Assembly (NCBI RefSeq): GCF_035704785.1
Contig: NZ_DASSWP010000030.1
Span: 1-64,000 of the forward strand
Direction: 5' to 3'
DNA length: 64,000 nt
DNA from: Gracilimonas sp035704785
GTDB taxonomy: Bacteria; Bacteroidota; Rhodothermia; Balneolales; Balneolaceae
Part shown: piece by piece, positions 32,181-42,041 of the stretch
Layout: every line of letters begins with the position of its first letter
Position numbering within the stretch: position 1 is the stretch's first letter
Position numbers and translations under genes: made by a program
Notes under the pieces: model-generated
Databases searched by the model: none
Seen by the model: the letters and a program-made list of their open reading frames with translations, nothing else
Told to the model about the DNA's origin: nothing

Positions 32181-32208
32181 AGCCCTTCAGAAATGAAGGG
32201 CTTTTTTT
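32181..32208 (+). terminator. Rho-independent terminator ending the respiratory operon
   Basis: Stem AGCCCTTCA (32181-32189) with its complement (32194-32202) around a GAAA tetraloop, followed by seven T. It closes the actA-ctaF operon. Confidence 0.95.
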
Positions 32209-32282
32209 ATGCCTTTTAATACCCTCTGTTCTGAATCCTGTCTGCTGATTGTTATATTCTCAGTGAACCAAATCTTTACTAT

Positions 32283-33158
32283 ATGAGCTTATCAAAAACA
32301 ACCTTAGGACCTTTTGAATTATTTACCATTGAAACCGGTGATTTCCGCTTAGATGGAGGCGCCATGTTTGGGGTTGTTCCAAAGACCCTTTGGTCTCGAG
32401 ATCTTCCTGCAGATGAAAAAAACCGAATTCCAATGACCATGCGTTGTCTTCTTATCAGATCAAAAAATACCGGTAAGTTATACCTTATCGATAACGGAGC
32501 CGGAACTAAGTTCAATGATAAAATGGAAGACATCTATCAGCTTGATCAAAGCAACAAAAATCTGGAGAATTCATTTAAAGAACATGGATTCTCTTTTGAT
32601 GATGTAACCGATGTTATTTTTACCCATCTTCATTTCGACCATTGCGGAGGAACCAGCTTCTATAATAATAGTGATGAACTGGAGCTGACTTTTTCGAATG
32701 CAACCTACCATGTTGTTGATACTCATTGGAAAAATGCTAACGCTCCGAATGCCCGTGAAAAAGCCAGCTTTCTTCCGGAAAACATTACACCTATCAAGGA
32801 ATCCGGAAAGCTTAACCTTGTTAAAGAAAACCATGAGTATGAGCCGGGATTATCTGCTGTAGGTGTTAATGGCCATACCATTGGGCAGCAACTCCCAAAA
32901 GTTGAGGTAGATAGTGAAACTCTGGTTTTTGTAGCTGACTTACTGCCTACCCATGTACATGTTCCTATTCCCTGGGTTATGGGTTACGATATGTATCCTG
33001 TTCAAACGTTAAACGAAAAAGATGCGTTTTTAAAAATTGCAGCCCAGAAAAACTGGAACCTTTATTTAGAACATGATGCTCATAAAGAAATAATTCGTAT
33101 TCAATATGAAGATGGTCGGTTTTCAGTCTCAGATAGTTTAACACTTAGTGACCTTTAA
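32283..33158 (+). CDS. MBL-fold metallo-hydrolase (YtnP/lactonase-like)
   Basis: A 291-residue cytosolic protein with the metallo-beta-lactamase signature H115-L-H117-F-D119-H120 (FTHLHFDHCGG). Further likely metal ligands are the histidine in VNGHTIG (about 198), the aspartate in FVADLLP (about 220), and the histidine in LYLEHDAH (about 265). Overall layout and length resemble YtnP and the lactonase-type MBL group, so hydrolysis of a lactone or ester is possible, but the substrate is unknown. It is monocistronic between two terminator or promoter gaps. Confidence 0.85.
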   Translation: MSLSKTTLGPFELFTIETGDFRLDGGAMFGVVPKTLWSRDLPADEKNRIPMTMRCLLIRSKNTGKLYLIDNGAGTKFNDKMEDIYQLDQSNKNLENSFKEHGFSFDDVTDVIFTHLHFDHCGGTSFYNNSDELELTFSNATYHVVDTHWKNANAPNAREKASFLPENITPIKESGKLNLVKENHEYEPGLSAVGVNGHTIGQQLPKVEVDSETLVFVADLLPTHVHVPIPWVMGYDMYPVQTLNEKDAFLKIAAQKNWNLYLEHDAHKEIIRIQYEDGRFSVSDSLTLSDL

Positions 33159-33217
33159 GGCGCAATAAATAATATTCAACGGGGTTTTACAACACCCTGT
33201 CTCGCTTATAGCAATCA

Positions 33218-36200
33218 ATGGAAAAAACCGGACCACATAACTCAACCGATAAAGTTCAGAAGCTACTTCATTCAGCTTTTGATACCCTTCTTTCTAAAAG
33301 AAGCGGGACCATTTTGCTTCGGTCATTTCTGATACTATTTGCCGGATTTACAGCCTTGATCATTGCCGAGAATGTTATCTACCTTTCTATTGTCACAAAG
33401 ACCACGCTGCTATTTTCGATCCTGATCGCTTCGATTACCTCCTACCGGATGGGAAAGAAGGCTTCCAAATCGCTTGAATTCACTGAATTTTATCGTGAAT
33501 TCAGCCGGAAAAGCAAGCTTCCTGAACTCAAGGATACTCTTGATCTTGAAAAATCCGGTGGCGGAAACCGCGCGCTGATTGATGCTGCTGTTTTACAGAA
33601 TCTTAGTAAAATTAAAACCGACAGGCTGGAGAATTCTCTCTCTGAATACCTAAGGTCCTCCGAAAGTTATAGCCACTATAAACAGTTTTTGAATTTAGGA
33701 GTTGCTGCATTTATAATTTTAGGGATCACTTCTTTTAATTTTAATAATGCTGCCCAAAGAACTTTTACGTTTTGGAAAGGCTATGAAAAACCTAATCCAT
33801 TCAGCTTCACTATATCTCCCGGTGATATCACTTTAGAACAAGGAACTCCTTTTAAAGTTGATATCGCATTCAAAGGAGAGCTTATTCCCGAAAATACAGT
33901 GTTAAGGATTAAGACCTCGGTTGAGGAAGAATACCGAACCCGTGTTATGGAACATTCTGGAACCATCTTCAGCTCTATTCCTCAGAAGCTGAATAATGAT
34001 CTGGAATATTATATAGAAATGGATGGCTATAAAAGTGAAATTTTCAGTGCCAATGTGCAACTCAGGCCCAGATTCACACAACTTCAAGCTGCTATAATTC
34101 CTCCGGTATATACCGAACTCGATTCATCTATGATCTCTTATCCTGTTTCTCAGATCAGGGCATATCAGGGTTCAATATTAAAGCTTTCCGGTGAGCTTAA
34201 TAAGGAAATTTCATCTCTACAATTATATTCAGGAAATGAATTTTTAGATCTACCCACCAATCAGGACAGTACCTTCACTTACGATCTGGAAATTGAAGAT
34301 GCCGATACCTTAAGGTTCTATATTGAAGACAAAAAAGGGCTTACAAACAAAAACCCTTTCCAGATAATTGTATCTCCACAGCCTGATGAATATCCCCTGG
34401 CAGAGATAATAGAGCCTGAACAAAATCTACAGGAAGTTAATCCCGAAGAGATCAACCTCCTTTATCGAGCTACTGATGACTTTGGACTTACTGCCGCAGC
34501 TTTGAGTTATGAACTCAGAAGAGCTTATACGGAGGAACCCGTAACGGGTACAATATCGCTCAACACTCCTTCAATAGGTAGCTTGAATTCCTACGTTTGG
34601 AATCTGAACGAACTTAATTTAAAACCGCTGGATGTACTTACATTTTCGATTACTGTTCAGGACAATGACGAATACAATGGATATAAATCTTCCAGTTCAC
34701 AGTCCATCATTCTCGAAGTACCTTCACTCGTTGACTATTTTGAAGATATCGATCAAAAAGAAGATGAGATTGAAACAGATCTGACTGACATCTCTAAGGC
34801 TTTTGAACAGACCCAGGAGCAGTATGAACGCTTTAAAGAACAGATGAAGAATGATCCTGAAAGTACAGGATATGAGGAAAAACGAGAGCTAGAACAGGTT
34901 CAAAAGCAGCAGGAAGAGGTTCAAAAAAGAATTGAAGAACTGAACCAGAAATTTAAAGAGCTTAAAGATGAACTAAATAAAGACGATATGCTTTCTGAAG
35001 AGACTCAAAAAGCATACGATGAGCTTCAAAAGTTAATGGAGGAAATTGATGACCCTGCTTACCGGGAAGCCTTGAGAAAATTGCAGGAACAGATGGCACA
35101 AATGAGTCCTGAGCAGATGAGAGAGGCCATGGAGAACCTCGAGTTTAACGAAGAACTCTATAAAGAACGACTGCAACGAACCATTGAATTATTCAAGCAA
35201 ATAAAATTAAACTCTGATTTGGACAAACTTGTCAAGTCTTTTGAGGATATGGCCCGAAAAGAAGAGGAACAGGCCCAAAGCGATCAAAATCAGCCCACTG
35301 AGCTAATAGATGAGCAACAGAAAAGGTCGCTTGAAGAGATTGAAAAACTCAAAGAACAAGTAAATTCTCTTTCTGAAAATACTACAGAGAATAATCAACA
35401 AGCAGTTAACGAATATCAGCAAAATACCAATGAAGAGTTAGATCGTTTATCAGAAGAAACAAAAGAGGATAACGAATCAGCATCAGAAGCAGAAAAGCAA
35501 GAATCTGAATCAGATTCTGCAGATAAAAATAATTCGGAAGAACAAGAAGGAAACCGACAACAGAGATATCAGAAATTGGCTGAAGACACTCAAAAGCTCA
35601 TGGACAGTATATACCAAAACCAAATGAATATTAATATTGCAGGACTGCGATATGTGTTGTATTCCCTTCTTAATTTGTCGCTTGAGCAGGAGGACCTGAC
35701 AACGCTTGCTTCTTCCACTGAAAACCGAAGTCAGGCATATGTAACTTATGCCCGGGATCAAAGTAATGTGGAAGGTATTTTTACTTCCATCTCGGATTCC
35801 CTTTTTCAATTGTCATCACAGATCCCGCAATTCTCAAATGACATCAACAAAAAGAAACTTGAAGTTAAAGAACGACTTCAACGATCGCTTGAACAAATGT
35901 CGGAACGTAACAGGAGTCAGTCATCTGTTGCATCAAGGCAGGCTTTAGGTGGAATTAATGAGATCTCATTCATGGTAGCCAATCTGTTGGAACAGCTTCA
36001 AAATTCTGAAGGTGAAGGCGGAGGTGGTGCGGGAGGGATGTCGATGCAGCAAATGATCGAACAGCTTCAACAATCCGGAGAACAGCAGCAACAGCTAAAC
36101 CAGATGATGCAGGAAATGATCAATGATATTCAGGGAGACCGGCTTTCTCAGGATCAAATGGAAAGACTGGATCAAATCGCCAGACAACAGAATCAAATTC

Positions 36201-36601
36201 GAAAACAACTGCAAGAGCTACAGCAAAACGGTGATTTTAGCGGAGATAAAATCGGCAGTGAGCTAGAGCGAATGATCGAAGATATGGAGGATACTATCAA
36301 TGACTTGCGGGGTGGTGCTACCGATCCAATTTTGATCGAAAGACAGCAAAATATTCTATCCCGTATGCTTGACGCGGAACAAGCAATGCAAGAACGTGAT
36401 GAAGAAGATAAAAGAGAGGGATCTATAGCTGAAGATCTTAATAGAAGCACCCCCCCTGAATTGACGCTTGAAGAACTCGAAAAGCAAATACAAAATCGCC
36501 TTAATGATCCAAATTTCACTAAATATTCTCCGGATTATCAGCGTTTGATCGAAAACTACTTTGAACTGTTGAAACGACTTCAAGAACGTGAGATCCAGTA
36601 A
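33218..36601 (+). CDS. DUF4175 family membrane protein with long coiled coils
   Basis: An 1127-residue protein. Three N-terminal hydrophobic segments (about 33-57, 62-78 and 160-178) are followed by a predicted extracytoplasmic beta-rich region (about 195-500; FSISPGDITLEQGTPFKVDI and repeated Ig-like strands). Long Glu/Gln/Lys-rich coiled coils then occupy about 505-780 and 900-1127, interrupted by a glycine patch (GEGGGGAGG near 928). This is the architecture of DUF4175 proteins in Bacteroidota, whose role is unknown, though they often lie near BatA-type VWA genes; here a VWA gene is 1.3 kb away on the other strand. Confidence 0.85.
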   Translation: MEKTGPHNSTDKVQKLLHSAFDTLLSKRSGTILLRSFLILFAGFTALIIAENVIYLSIVTKTTLLFSILIASITSYRMGKKASKSLEFTEFYREFSRKSKLPELKDTLDLEKSGGGNRALIDAAVLQNLSKIKTDRLENSLSEYLRSSESYSHYKQFLNLGVAAFIILGITSFNFNNAAQRTFTFWKGYEKPNPFSFTISPGDITLEQGTPFKVDIAFKGELIPENTVLRIKTSVEEEYRTRVMEHSGTIFSSIPQKLNNDLEYYIEMDGYKSEIFSANVQLRPRFTQLQAAIIPPVYTELDSSMISYPVSQIRAYQGSILKLSGELNKEISSLQLYSGNEFLDLPTNQDSTFTYDLEIEDADTLRFYIEDKKGLTNKNPFQIIVSPQPDEYPLAEIIEPEQNLQEVNPEEINLLYRATDDFGLTAAALSYELRRAYTEEPVTGTISLNTPSIGSLNSYVWNLNELNLKPLDVLTFSITVQDNDEYNGYKSSSSQSIILEVPSLVDYFEDIDQKEDEIETDLTDISKAFEQTQEQYERFKEQMKNDPESTGYEEKRELEQVQKQQEEVQKRIEELNQKFKELKDELNKDDMLSEETQKAYDELQKLMEEIDDPAYREALRKLQEQMAQMSPEQMREAMENLEFNEELYKERLQRTIELFKQIKLNSDLDKLVKSFEDMARKEEEQAQSDQNQPTELIDEQQKRSLEEIEKLKEQVNSLSENTTENNQQAVNEYQQNTNEELDRLSEETKEDNESASEAEKQESESDSADKNNSEEQEGNRQQRYQKLAEDTQKLMDSIYQNQMNINIAGLRYVLYSLLNLSLEQEDLTTLASSTENRSQAYVTYARDQSNVEGIFTSISDSLFQLSSQIPQFSNDINKKKLEVKERLQRSLEQMSERNRSQSSVASRQALGGINEISFMVANLLEQLQNSEGEGGGGAGGMSMQQMIEQLQQSGEQQQQLNQMMQEMINDIQGDRLSQDQMERLDQIARQQNQIRKQLQELQQNGDFSGDKIGSELERMIEDMEDTINDLRGGATDPILIERQQNILSRMLDAEQAMQERDEEDKREGSIAEDLNRSTPPELTLEELEKQIQNRLNDPNFTKYSPDYQRLIENYFELLKRLQEREIQ

Positions 36602-36608
36602 AGGCTTT

Positions 36609-36632
36609 ACCGTTTTATTCGGTCTTTTTTAA
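36609..36632 (+). terminator. Weak hairpin plus T-run after the DUF4175 gene
   Basis: A short stem ACCG (36609-36612) and CGGT (36620-36623), followed by CTTTTTT and AAA. It lies between convergent stop codons. The stem is only four base pairs, so termination here is tentative. Confidence 0.35.
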
Positions 36633-36639
36633 ATAAAAA

Positions 36640-37386
36640 TTACAAACCTCTGTTATAAGCGATCAATTGCTCGTACACCTCAAGCACCCCTTCAGTCGCT
36701 TCTCTTGTGACAGTATCTACTTTATCTCTAATAAAGCTTTTAGCATTAATTGGCGCAAAAGATTTACCAACTATACTTAGACCCGGTATATCTCCACTGC
36801 TATCGCCTATATAAGCTATTTCATTTAGATCAATTTCTAATTTCTCACTGAGAAACCGTATCCCTTCTCCCTTATTCGCTTTCTTTAAAATGATATTGAC
36901 AGAAACATCGGTAGCGTGGACCTCAAACATGGGATATTTATCACCAACATGGTTCAGAACTTCCTGATGCATTAGCGTAATTTTTGATGTATCAGGGTTA
37001 ACTAATCCGGCATCGGTATATTTGGCAAACTCAGGATAAGTACCCTTATAATTTTTAATAAGCGTTCCTTCTAACCATTCCTTGATCTCTGCAACTGCCT
37101 GTTTAGCCTCATTATCAAAATGCGGATTCCAGGTGATCTCGTTGGTTTTAATATCATATATGCCTCCTCCACTTTCGAATAGCATTGGGAGATCTACATC
37201 AAGCCACTGCCCTATAGCTTCTACATATGGAAAAGGACGCCCGGAACAGATTGTTAGTGCAGGAATATTTTTATCCTCCTTACTCAGGCGGCTCAATTCT
37301 TTAATACGCGTAACCGCCTTCCAATCAGGACTGAGAAATGGATGTGTTACACAACCGTCTAAGTCTGTAATGAATAGCTTTATCAT
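36640..37386 (-). CDS. HAD-superfamily phosphatase (type IIB)
   Basis: A 248-residue haloacid dehalogenase-like hydrolase. The catalytic motif I is D8-L-D10-G (ITDLDGCVT), motif II is TICSGR (45-50), the lysine is likely K172 (KKANKGEG), and motif IV is GDSSGD (D195, D199). A C2-type cap lies between motifs II and III. The IIB class includes phosphoglycolate and sugar phosphatases; the substrate is undetermined. It is followed 12 bases upstream on the minus strand by the cupin gene, and the VWA gene precedes that, so the three may be co-transcribed. Confidence 0.85.
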   Translation of the reverse strand: MIKLFITDLDGCVTHPFLSPDWKAVTRIKELSRLSKEDKNIPALTICSGRPFPYVEAIGQWLDVDLPMLFESGGGIYDIKTNEITWNPHFDNEAKQAVAEIKEWLEGTLIKNYKGTYPEFAKYTDAGLVNPDTSKITLMHQEVLNHVGDKYPMFEVHATDVSVNIILKKANKGEGIRFLSEKLEIDLNEIAYIGDSSGDIPGLSIVGKSFAPINAKSFIRDKVDTVTREATEGVLEVYEQLIAYNRGL

Positions 37387-37398
37387 AGAAAAATATAC

Positions 37399-37893
37399 CT
37401 ATCTCCCAAAATCATCTTCAAGCCGCACAATATCTTTCTCATTTGAGGGGTGGTCAGCATATATATGTTGCCATATTTCAGCAATTACCCCCCAATTTTC
37501 AAGGCCTACCAAACGATGACGCTCTCCTTGCTTCAAGGTAATACGATCACCTGTATTATATTCCTTCACTTTCTTTTGCTCGTCCGTAATACTTCGAATT
37601 ACTCCCACCGGACCGTTTAGAACCTGCCACAGTTCTGCCCTGCGATGATGGTATTGCCAAGACAATCTCTTTCCCGGTTCTACCAATAAGATCTTAGGGC
37701 TTAATCTTCCTGAAATATTGATCTCTCCCATTTCAACATCATTGAAATATGTTTCTATGAATTTTTTAGCCTGACTGTCATCAATTACAAAAAAGCCACC
37801 CCAGGGGCGATCAAAGTCCTGATCTGTAATTTTAAAACCCTGCTCTTTTAATTTCTCTTCAATTCTTTGAAACTGCCTTTCCTTTTCTGACAT
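37399..37893 (-). CDS. Cupin-domain sugar-phosphate isomerase-like protein
   Basis: A 164-residue cupin. RPWGGFFVIDD (29-39) resembles the entry of type II mannose-6-phosphate isomerases, and the metal site is visible as H82, H83 and E87 (QYHHRRAELW) with H126 (GERHRLVG). In Bacteroidota such proteins are often labelled phosphoheptose or phosphomannose isomerase; the true reaction is uncertain. Its close downstream neighbour is an HAD phosphatase, a pairing that fits sugar-phosphate metabolism. Confidence 0.75.
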   Translation of the reverse strand: MSEKERQFQRIEEKLKEQGFKITDQDFDRPWGGFFVIDDSQAKKFIETYFNDVEMGEINISGRLSPKILLVEPGKRLSWQYHHRRAELWQVLNGPVGVIRSITDEQKKVKEYNTGDRITLKQGERHRLVGLENWGVIAEIWQHIYADHPSNEKDIVRLEDDFGR

Positions 37894-37923
37894 GCGTAGT
37901 TTATATAAAAGTTAATTAATCTG

Positions 37924-38946
37924 TTATTCTTTTCTGGAAGAGTATGAGGGAATGATCATTGAAATTACAATGAATAAAAGAGCTAATGCTCCCATCCATT
38001 GATATTGGTTTTTATAATCTGCGTATTCTTGAGATGCGAATTCACCTTTTTCAAGGTCATCCATGCGTGCTAAAAATGCATCGATGCCATCATTTCCCCG
38101 TTCTATGGAATAGTATTCCCCATTACCTTTTTTAGCTATATTTCTTAAAGTTTGGCTTTGAAGCTGGGTAGTTACAACCTGTCCATTATTATCTCGTTTA
38201 TACCCAATGATCCTGTCGGTCCCTTCTTCGTATAAAGGTATAGTCGTTCCTTCATTTGTTCCTACACCTAAGGTATATATTAAAATATCTTCCGAGATCA
38301 ATTTTTCAAGTGCCTCATCATAAGATTGCCCATGATCTTCACCATCAGAAATGATCAACAAGACTTTAGCGGCATCAGTCCCATTTTCTTCAAGCGCTGA
38401 AAAAGCCTCAAGAGATGTTTCCATCGCAGACTTAAAATCCGTTGCTGAACTTGGCATTTGTTCAGTATCCGCGATATCTAAGAACAGGCGTAATGCAGAA
38501 TAATCAAGGGTCATAGGACTTTGGAGGTAGGCCTCTCCGGTAAAAACGACTAGTCCAACCCGGTCTCCATGAAGCCTTTCGATCAAACGATTTATCTCAA
38601 ACTTGGCCTTTTCCAACCGGCTGGGGCGTACATCTTCTGCATTCATGCTTGCTGACAAATCAAGTGCCACCAACATATCAATTCCCTCCCTTTTGATCTC
38701 ACGAACTTCAGTACCAATTTTTGGACCGGCAAAAGCCACAATTAGAAAAAATAAACCCGCAAGCATCGAAATATTTTTAAGGCGGTTCCCTAATGACCAG
38801 TACCCTTTTCTTAAGGAATTGAAAAGTTCAGGGCTAAAATACTTTTTCTGTAAATCCCGTACCCTAACCGATTTCCACCAAAGCAGTACAATGGCTACAG
38901 GTATTAATGATAACAACCAAAGATAAAGTGAGTTTTCCCAGATCAT
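37924..38946 (-). CDS. VWA-domain membrane protein (BatA/BatB-like)
   Basis: A 340-residue protein with N-terminal membrane helices (about 7-24 and 58-74), a von Willebrand A domain with the MIDAS motif D96-x-S98-x-S100 (LDLSASM), and a C-terminal helix (about 314-332). The layout is that of BatA/BatB of the Bacteroidota aerotolerance operon. Here only one VWA protein is present, without batC, batD or the MoxR ATPase in the window, so it may be a stand-alone member. The domain probably faces the periplasm and binds a divalent metal and a protein partner. Confidence 0.85.
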   Translation of the reverse strand: MIWENSLYLWLLSLIPVAIVLLWWKSVRVRDLQKKYFSPELFNSLRKGYWSLGNRLKNISMLAGLFFLIVAFAGPKIGTEVREIKREGIDMLVALDLSASMNAEDVRPSRLEKAKFEINRLIERLHGDRVGLVVFTGEAYLQSPMTLDYSALRLFLDIADTEQMPSSATDFKSAMETSLEAFSALEENGTDAAKVLLIISDGEDHGQSYDEALEKLISEDILIYTLGVGTNEGTTIPLYEEGTDRIIGYKRDNNGQVVTTQLQSQTLRNIAKKGNGEYYSIERGNDGIDAFLARMDDLEKGEFASQEYADYKNQYQWMGALALLFIVISMIIPSYSSRKE

Positions 38947-39070
38947 ATTTTACTTTATTAAGCTATACTTAAGATAGAGATTTTGCGGCCTTAGTTGCAG
39001 TAATAAATTGATTAATAAATCAATGGTTTAATAGTCGCATCCTTTCTAAAGTTTAGGTCAATAAACTGGT

Positions 39071-40033
39071 CTACAAATTCTCAAATATCCAATCCTGGAA
39101 TACTTCTTTAAATCGAAATGAAAAGTTGCGCCCGACATTTGAGCTCTCCTCATCATAGTCATAACACGGAGAGACAACATGAAAGTAATGGTTAGCTCCG
39201 GCTATGCTATAAGTAGTAAAATTTGAAGGTAAAGAATCCGGGAAAATCATATTTAACTCTTCCATAGCCCAGGATGGATATACACTTCCATCGCTTTCAC
39301 CAAAAAGGAATAATGTAGGAATGGTTATTTCTTTAAGATATTGAGCAGGGTCAAAACCGAGTTTCATCTTCATATGACGCCATTTCTTGGTTATAGCTAT
39401 CATTGAAACCCAGTTTTGATGCGATTGAGCTTTCTGTACTGCCTTATTATATGCTAACGTACTGTCCGCTCCATTGCACACGTACTCACTGTGATATTCA
39501 TTAATAAGCTGCCGGGTAGGATCAAATGTAGGCCCTGCAACAGAGACCATAAATTTAACGTCTTCGGGTGCTGTTGCCGCAACAATTTGTGCAACCCATC
39601 CATCTTCACCATGTCCAATGATTCCTATACGGGTAGGATCAACTTCTTTACGTTGCTTTAAAAATGAGACAGCAGCCAATGCATCTTTTGCAAAATCACT
39701 CAAAGTAGCACGACTCCATCTGCCTTCGGAATCTCCAACTCCTCTGGGATCATAATAAAAAACACCTACTCCTGCTCTTGGAAAAACCGCTTCCAGGTTT
39801 TCCTCAATAAAAATTTCTCGCTGTGGATGAAAATCACCCCATTCATACATGCCTCCCATAAAAATAATAATGGGCACATTTTCGGCAGAATCAGGAAGAA
39901 CCAAAGTACCACTTAATACATTTTCACCACTTCTGAATACTATCTGCTCTCGGGATATATTTTGTGCGTTTAATCCACCCTCCCAGAAAATCAGTGTCAA
40001 TAATACCAATGAAATGCTGCTTGCTATCTTCAT
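39071..40033 (-). CDS. Exported alpha/beta-hydrolase with the nucleophile serine replaced
   Basis: A 320-residue protein with a signal peptide (1-23) and an alpha/beta-hydrolase fold of the dienelactone hydrolase/CocE-like type: oxyanion segment FMGGMYEWGD (59-68), DPRGVGDSEG (95-104), acid D248 (FGESDGSVYP) and H282 (AGANHYFH). The nucleophile elbow reads G-H-G142-E-D-G where relatives have G-H-S-E-G-G; the codon at this position is GGT, one transition from AGT serine. The protein is otherwise complete, so it may be a non-catalytic relative or a recently inactivated enzyme. Confidence 0.8.
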   Translation of the reverse strand: MKIASSISLVLLTLIFWEGGLNAQNISREQIVFRSGENVLSGTLVLPDSAENVPIIIFMGGMYEWGDFHPQREIFIEENLEAVFPRAGVGVFYYDPRGVGDSEGRWSRATLSDFAKDALAAVSFLKQRKEVDPTRIGIIGHGEDGWVAQIVAATAPEDVKFMVSVAGPTFDPTRQLINEYHSEYVCNGADSTLAYNKAVQKAQSHQNWVSMIAITKKWRHMKMKLGFDPAQYLKEITIPTLFLFGESDGSVYPSWAMEELNMIFPDSLPSNFTTYSIAGANHYFHVVSPCYDYDEESSNVGRNFSFRFKEVFQDWIFENL

Positions 40034-40078
40034 TTTGATAAATAGTCCTTATTAGTTGTACTCATTTTATTCAAAAAT

Positions 40079-40579
40079 TCAATTTAGCTGAGAGAGGATT
40101 CTCTTGATCTGTTTAATATGACGCCGGGTGTGGATTATGTTAAAATGAACCCATTCCAATCGCGTTAAAAATCCATAAACAGGATGCTTAAATGCGAGAC
40201 ACAATTCACCGGGATCTAATTCCTGGCTCAATTCTGCTATTTTTTTTCGGTTTTCATGAAATTTAAAAATAAGATCCTCTTTTGATTTTTCTCCCTCGGT
40301 GGGAAGAATAACTCCGGAAGCCTTCATTTTCGTATCCGATTTCAAAAACTGTTCCCTCATCAACTCAAGATTGGCATCAACAGCCCGATCAATTTCTTTT
40401 GTTGTTTTACCGGTTAACAAGCGGGGTATCCCATATTCTGAACGATAAAGGTGTTCGAATACATCCGCAACCGACCATGTATCCTCTTCAGCCTTCATAT
40501 TGAATTGCGGATCTGGAATCGGCTTAGTGATTCCGATCAAGTCCTCTGTATTTTCTAAAAGCTTATTTTTTAAATCCAT
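40079..40579 (-). CDS. DinB-family metalloprotein
   Basis: A 166-residue four-helix-bundle protein of the DinB/YfiT superfamily. The three expected metal-binding histidines are H43 (DVFEHLYRSE) and H150 with H154 (NIIHTRRHIKQI). The family includes bacillithiol- and mycothiol-dependent transferases and many uncharacterised members. It stands alone between the hydrolase gene and the acyl-CoA dehydrogenase gene. The substrate or thiol cofactor cannot be judged from sequence. Confidence 0.85.
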   Translation of the reverse strand: MDLKNKLLENTEDLIGITKPIPDPQFNMKAEEDTWSVADVFEHLYRSEYGIPRLLTGKTTKEIDRAVDANLELMREQFLKSDTKMKASGVILPTEGEKSKEDLIFKFHENRKKIAELSQELDPGELCLAFKHPVYGFLTRLEWVHFNIIHTRRHIKQIKRILSQLN

Positions 40580-40662
40580 GCATACTTATATGGAAATTGC
40601 CTGCCTAAGGTAATTGAATGGAAGCAAAATTTCAGAAAAAAGATCCTCTAATATCTTGCCTC

Positions 40663-41871
40663 TTAATCATTTCCTTTAGGAGTGAAGGCCTGAATACCGG
40701 TGATCTCACGGCCCAAGATCAGTCCATGAATATCGTACGTGCCTTCATAGGTATTCACAGATTCCAGATTCATAACATGATGAATTACACGGTATTCCCC
40801 AACAATACCGTTTCCGCCATGCATATCTCTGGAGATGCGTGAAATTTCGAGGGCTTTTCCACAATTATGGCGCTTTGCAAGGGAAGTCATTGAAGGATGG
40901 TCACGCCCTTCATCTTTCAGCTTGCCTAATCTTGAAACAAGCATTTGCATGGAAGTGATGTCGGTAAGCATGTTTGCCAGTTTCGTTTGTATAAGCTGAT
41001 TGGCAGCTAATGGCTTCCCAAATTGCTTGCGGTCTAATACATATTGACGTGCCCGCTGATAACAGAACTCAGCAGCTCCAACTGTTCCCCAGGCTATTCC
41101 GTATCGAGCTGAATTCAAACACATGAACGGCCCTTTAAGTCCTTTTATATCAGGAAACGCATTTTCATCGGGTACAAACACATCATCAAAAACCAATTCA
41201 CCGGTCTCAGATGCTCGCAAACTCATTTTGTATTTGGTGTGCGGAGCTGAAAATCCTTTCATGCCTTTTTCTACCAAAAAGCCTCTTATAACACCTTCTT
41301 CCTTTGGGTCTTCTTTTGCTTTCGCCCAAACTACAGCAACATCCGCTATGGGTGAATTAGTGATCCACATTTTGGCTCCGTTCAACTTCCAGCCTCCATC
41401 AGTCTTTACAGCCGTGGTTACCATAGAACCCGGATCTGAACCGTGATCAGGTTCTGTCAATCCAAAGCAGCCTATCATTTCTCCGGAAGCCAGTTTTGGA
41501 AGGAATTTTTGCTTTTGTTCTTCAGTACCAAACTCTGAGATCGGGTACATCACCAATGACGATTGCACGCTCATAAATGAGCGGTAACCGGAGTCGACTC
41601 TTTCCACTTCCCGGGCGATCAAACCATAAGCCGTATAGCTTGCTTCCGATCCGCCGTACTCTTCCGGGATCGTCACGCCGAGCAATCCCATTTCTCCCAT
41701 TTCACGGGCAATACTTTGGTCAAAATATTCTTCGGTATTTCCTTTGAGTGCTCGCGGCTCCAATTTCGATTGGGCATAATCACGAGCCGTTTCCATGATC
41801 AGGCGGTCTTCTTCATTTAATTCTGATTCAAAAAGAAAAGCATCGTCGATGTTGAATAGATTTTTAGGCAT
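40663..41871 (-). CDS. Acyl-CoA dehydrogenase, glutaryl-CoA dehydrogenase-like
   Basis: A 402-residue FAD enzyme. The acyl-CoA dehydrogenase signatures are GCFGLTEPDHGSDP (about 145-158, FAD/substrate binding), MWITNSP, and the catalytic base E376 in NTYEGTYDIHGL. The TYEGT-type ending and RALKGNTEEYFD N-terminal region resemble glutaryl-CoA dehydrogenases, which convert glutaryl-CoA to crotonyl-CoA in lysine/tryptophan breakdown. It precedes no electron-transfer flavoprotein gene here. It is separated from the next acyl-CoA dehydrogenase gene by a terminator, so they are independent units. Confidence 0.88.
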   Translation of the reverse strand: MPKNLFNIDDAFLFESELNEEDRLIMETARDYAQSKLEPRALKGNTEEYFDQSIAREMGEMGLLGVTIPEEYGGSEASYTAYGLIAREVERVDSGYRSFMSVQSSLVMYPISEFGTEEQKQKFLPKLASGEMIGCFGLTEPDHGSDPGSMVTTAVKTDGGWKLNGAKMWITNSPIADVAVVWAKAKEDPKEEGVIRGFLVEKGMKGFSAPHTKYKMSLRASETGELVFDDVFVPDENAFPDIKGLKGPFMCLNSARYGIAWGTVGAAEFCYQRARQYVLDRKQFGKPLAANQLIQTKLANMLTDITSMQMLVSRLGKLKDEGRDHPSMTSLAKRHNCGKALEISRISRDMHGGNGIVGEYRVIHHVMNLESVNTYEGTYDIHGLILGREITGIQAFTPKGND

Positions 41872-41977
41872 GGGTTGATTTTTTTATCTATTTAGATGAT
41901 GGTGAATAGTAAGAAAAATATGGTTCATGCAGAAAATGTTTGTCCGGATTGTATCATCACATGATAAAGTAAAAGAC

Positions 41978-42011
41978 AAAAGCCTGTACCTCATTTGAAA
42001 TACAGGCTTTT
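41978..42011. terminator. Bidirectional rho-independent terminator
   Basis: Arms AAAAGCCTGTA (41978-41988) and TACAGGCTTTT (42001-42011) around a 12-base loop; T-runs occur on both strands. On the minus strand it ends the transcript of the second acyl-CoA dehydrogenase gene. Confidence 0.9.
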
Positions 42012-42041
42012 GGGTCTCCAACAACAAACACCGGAGAAATA

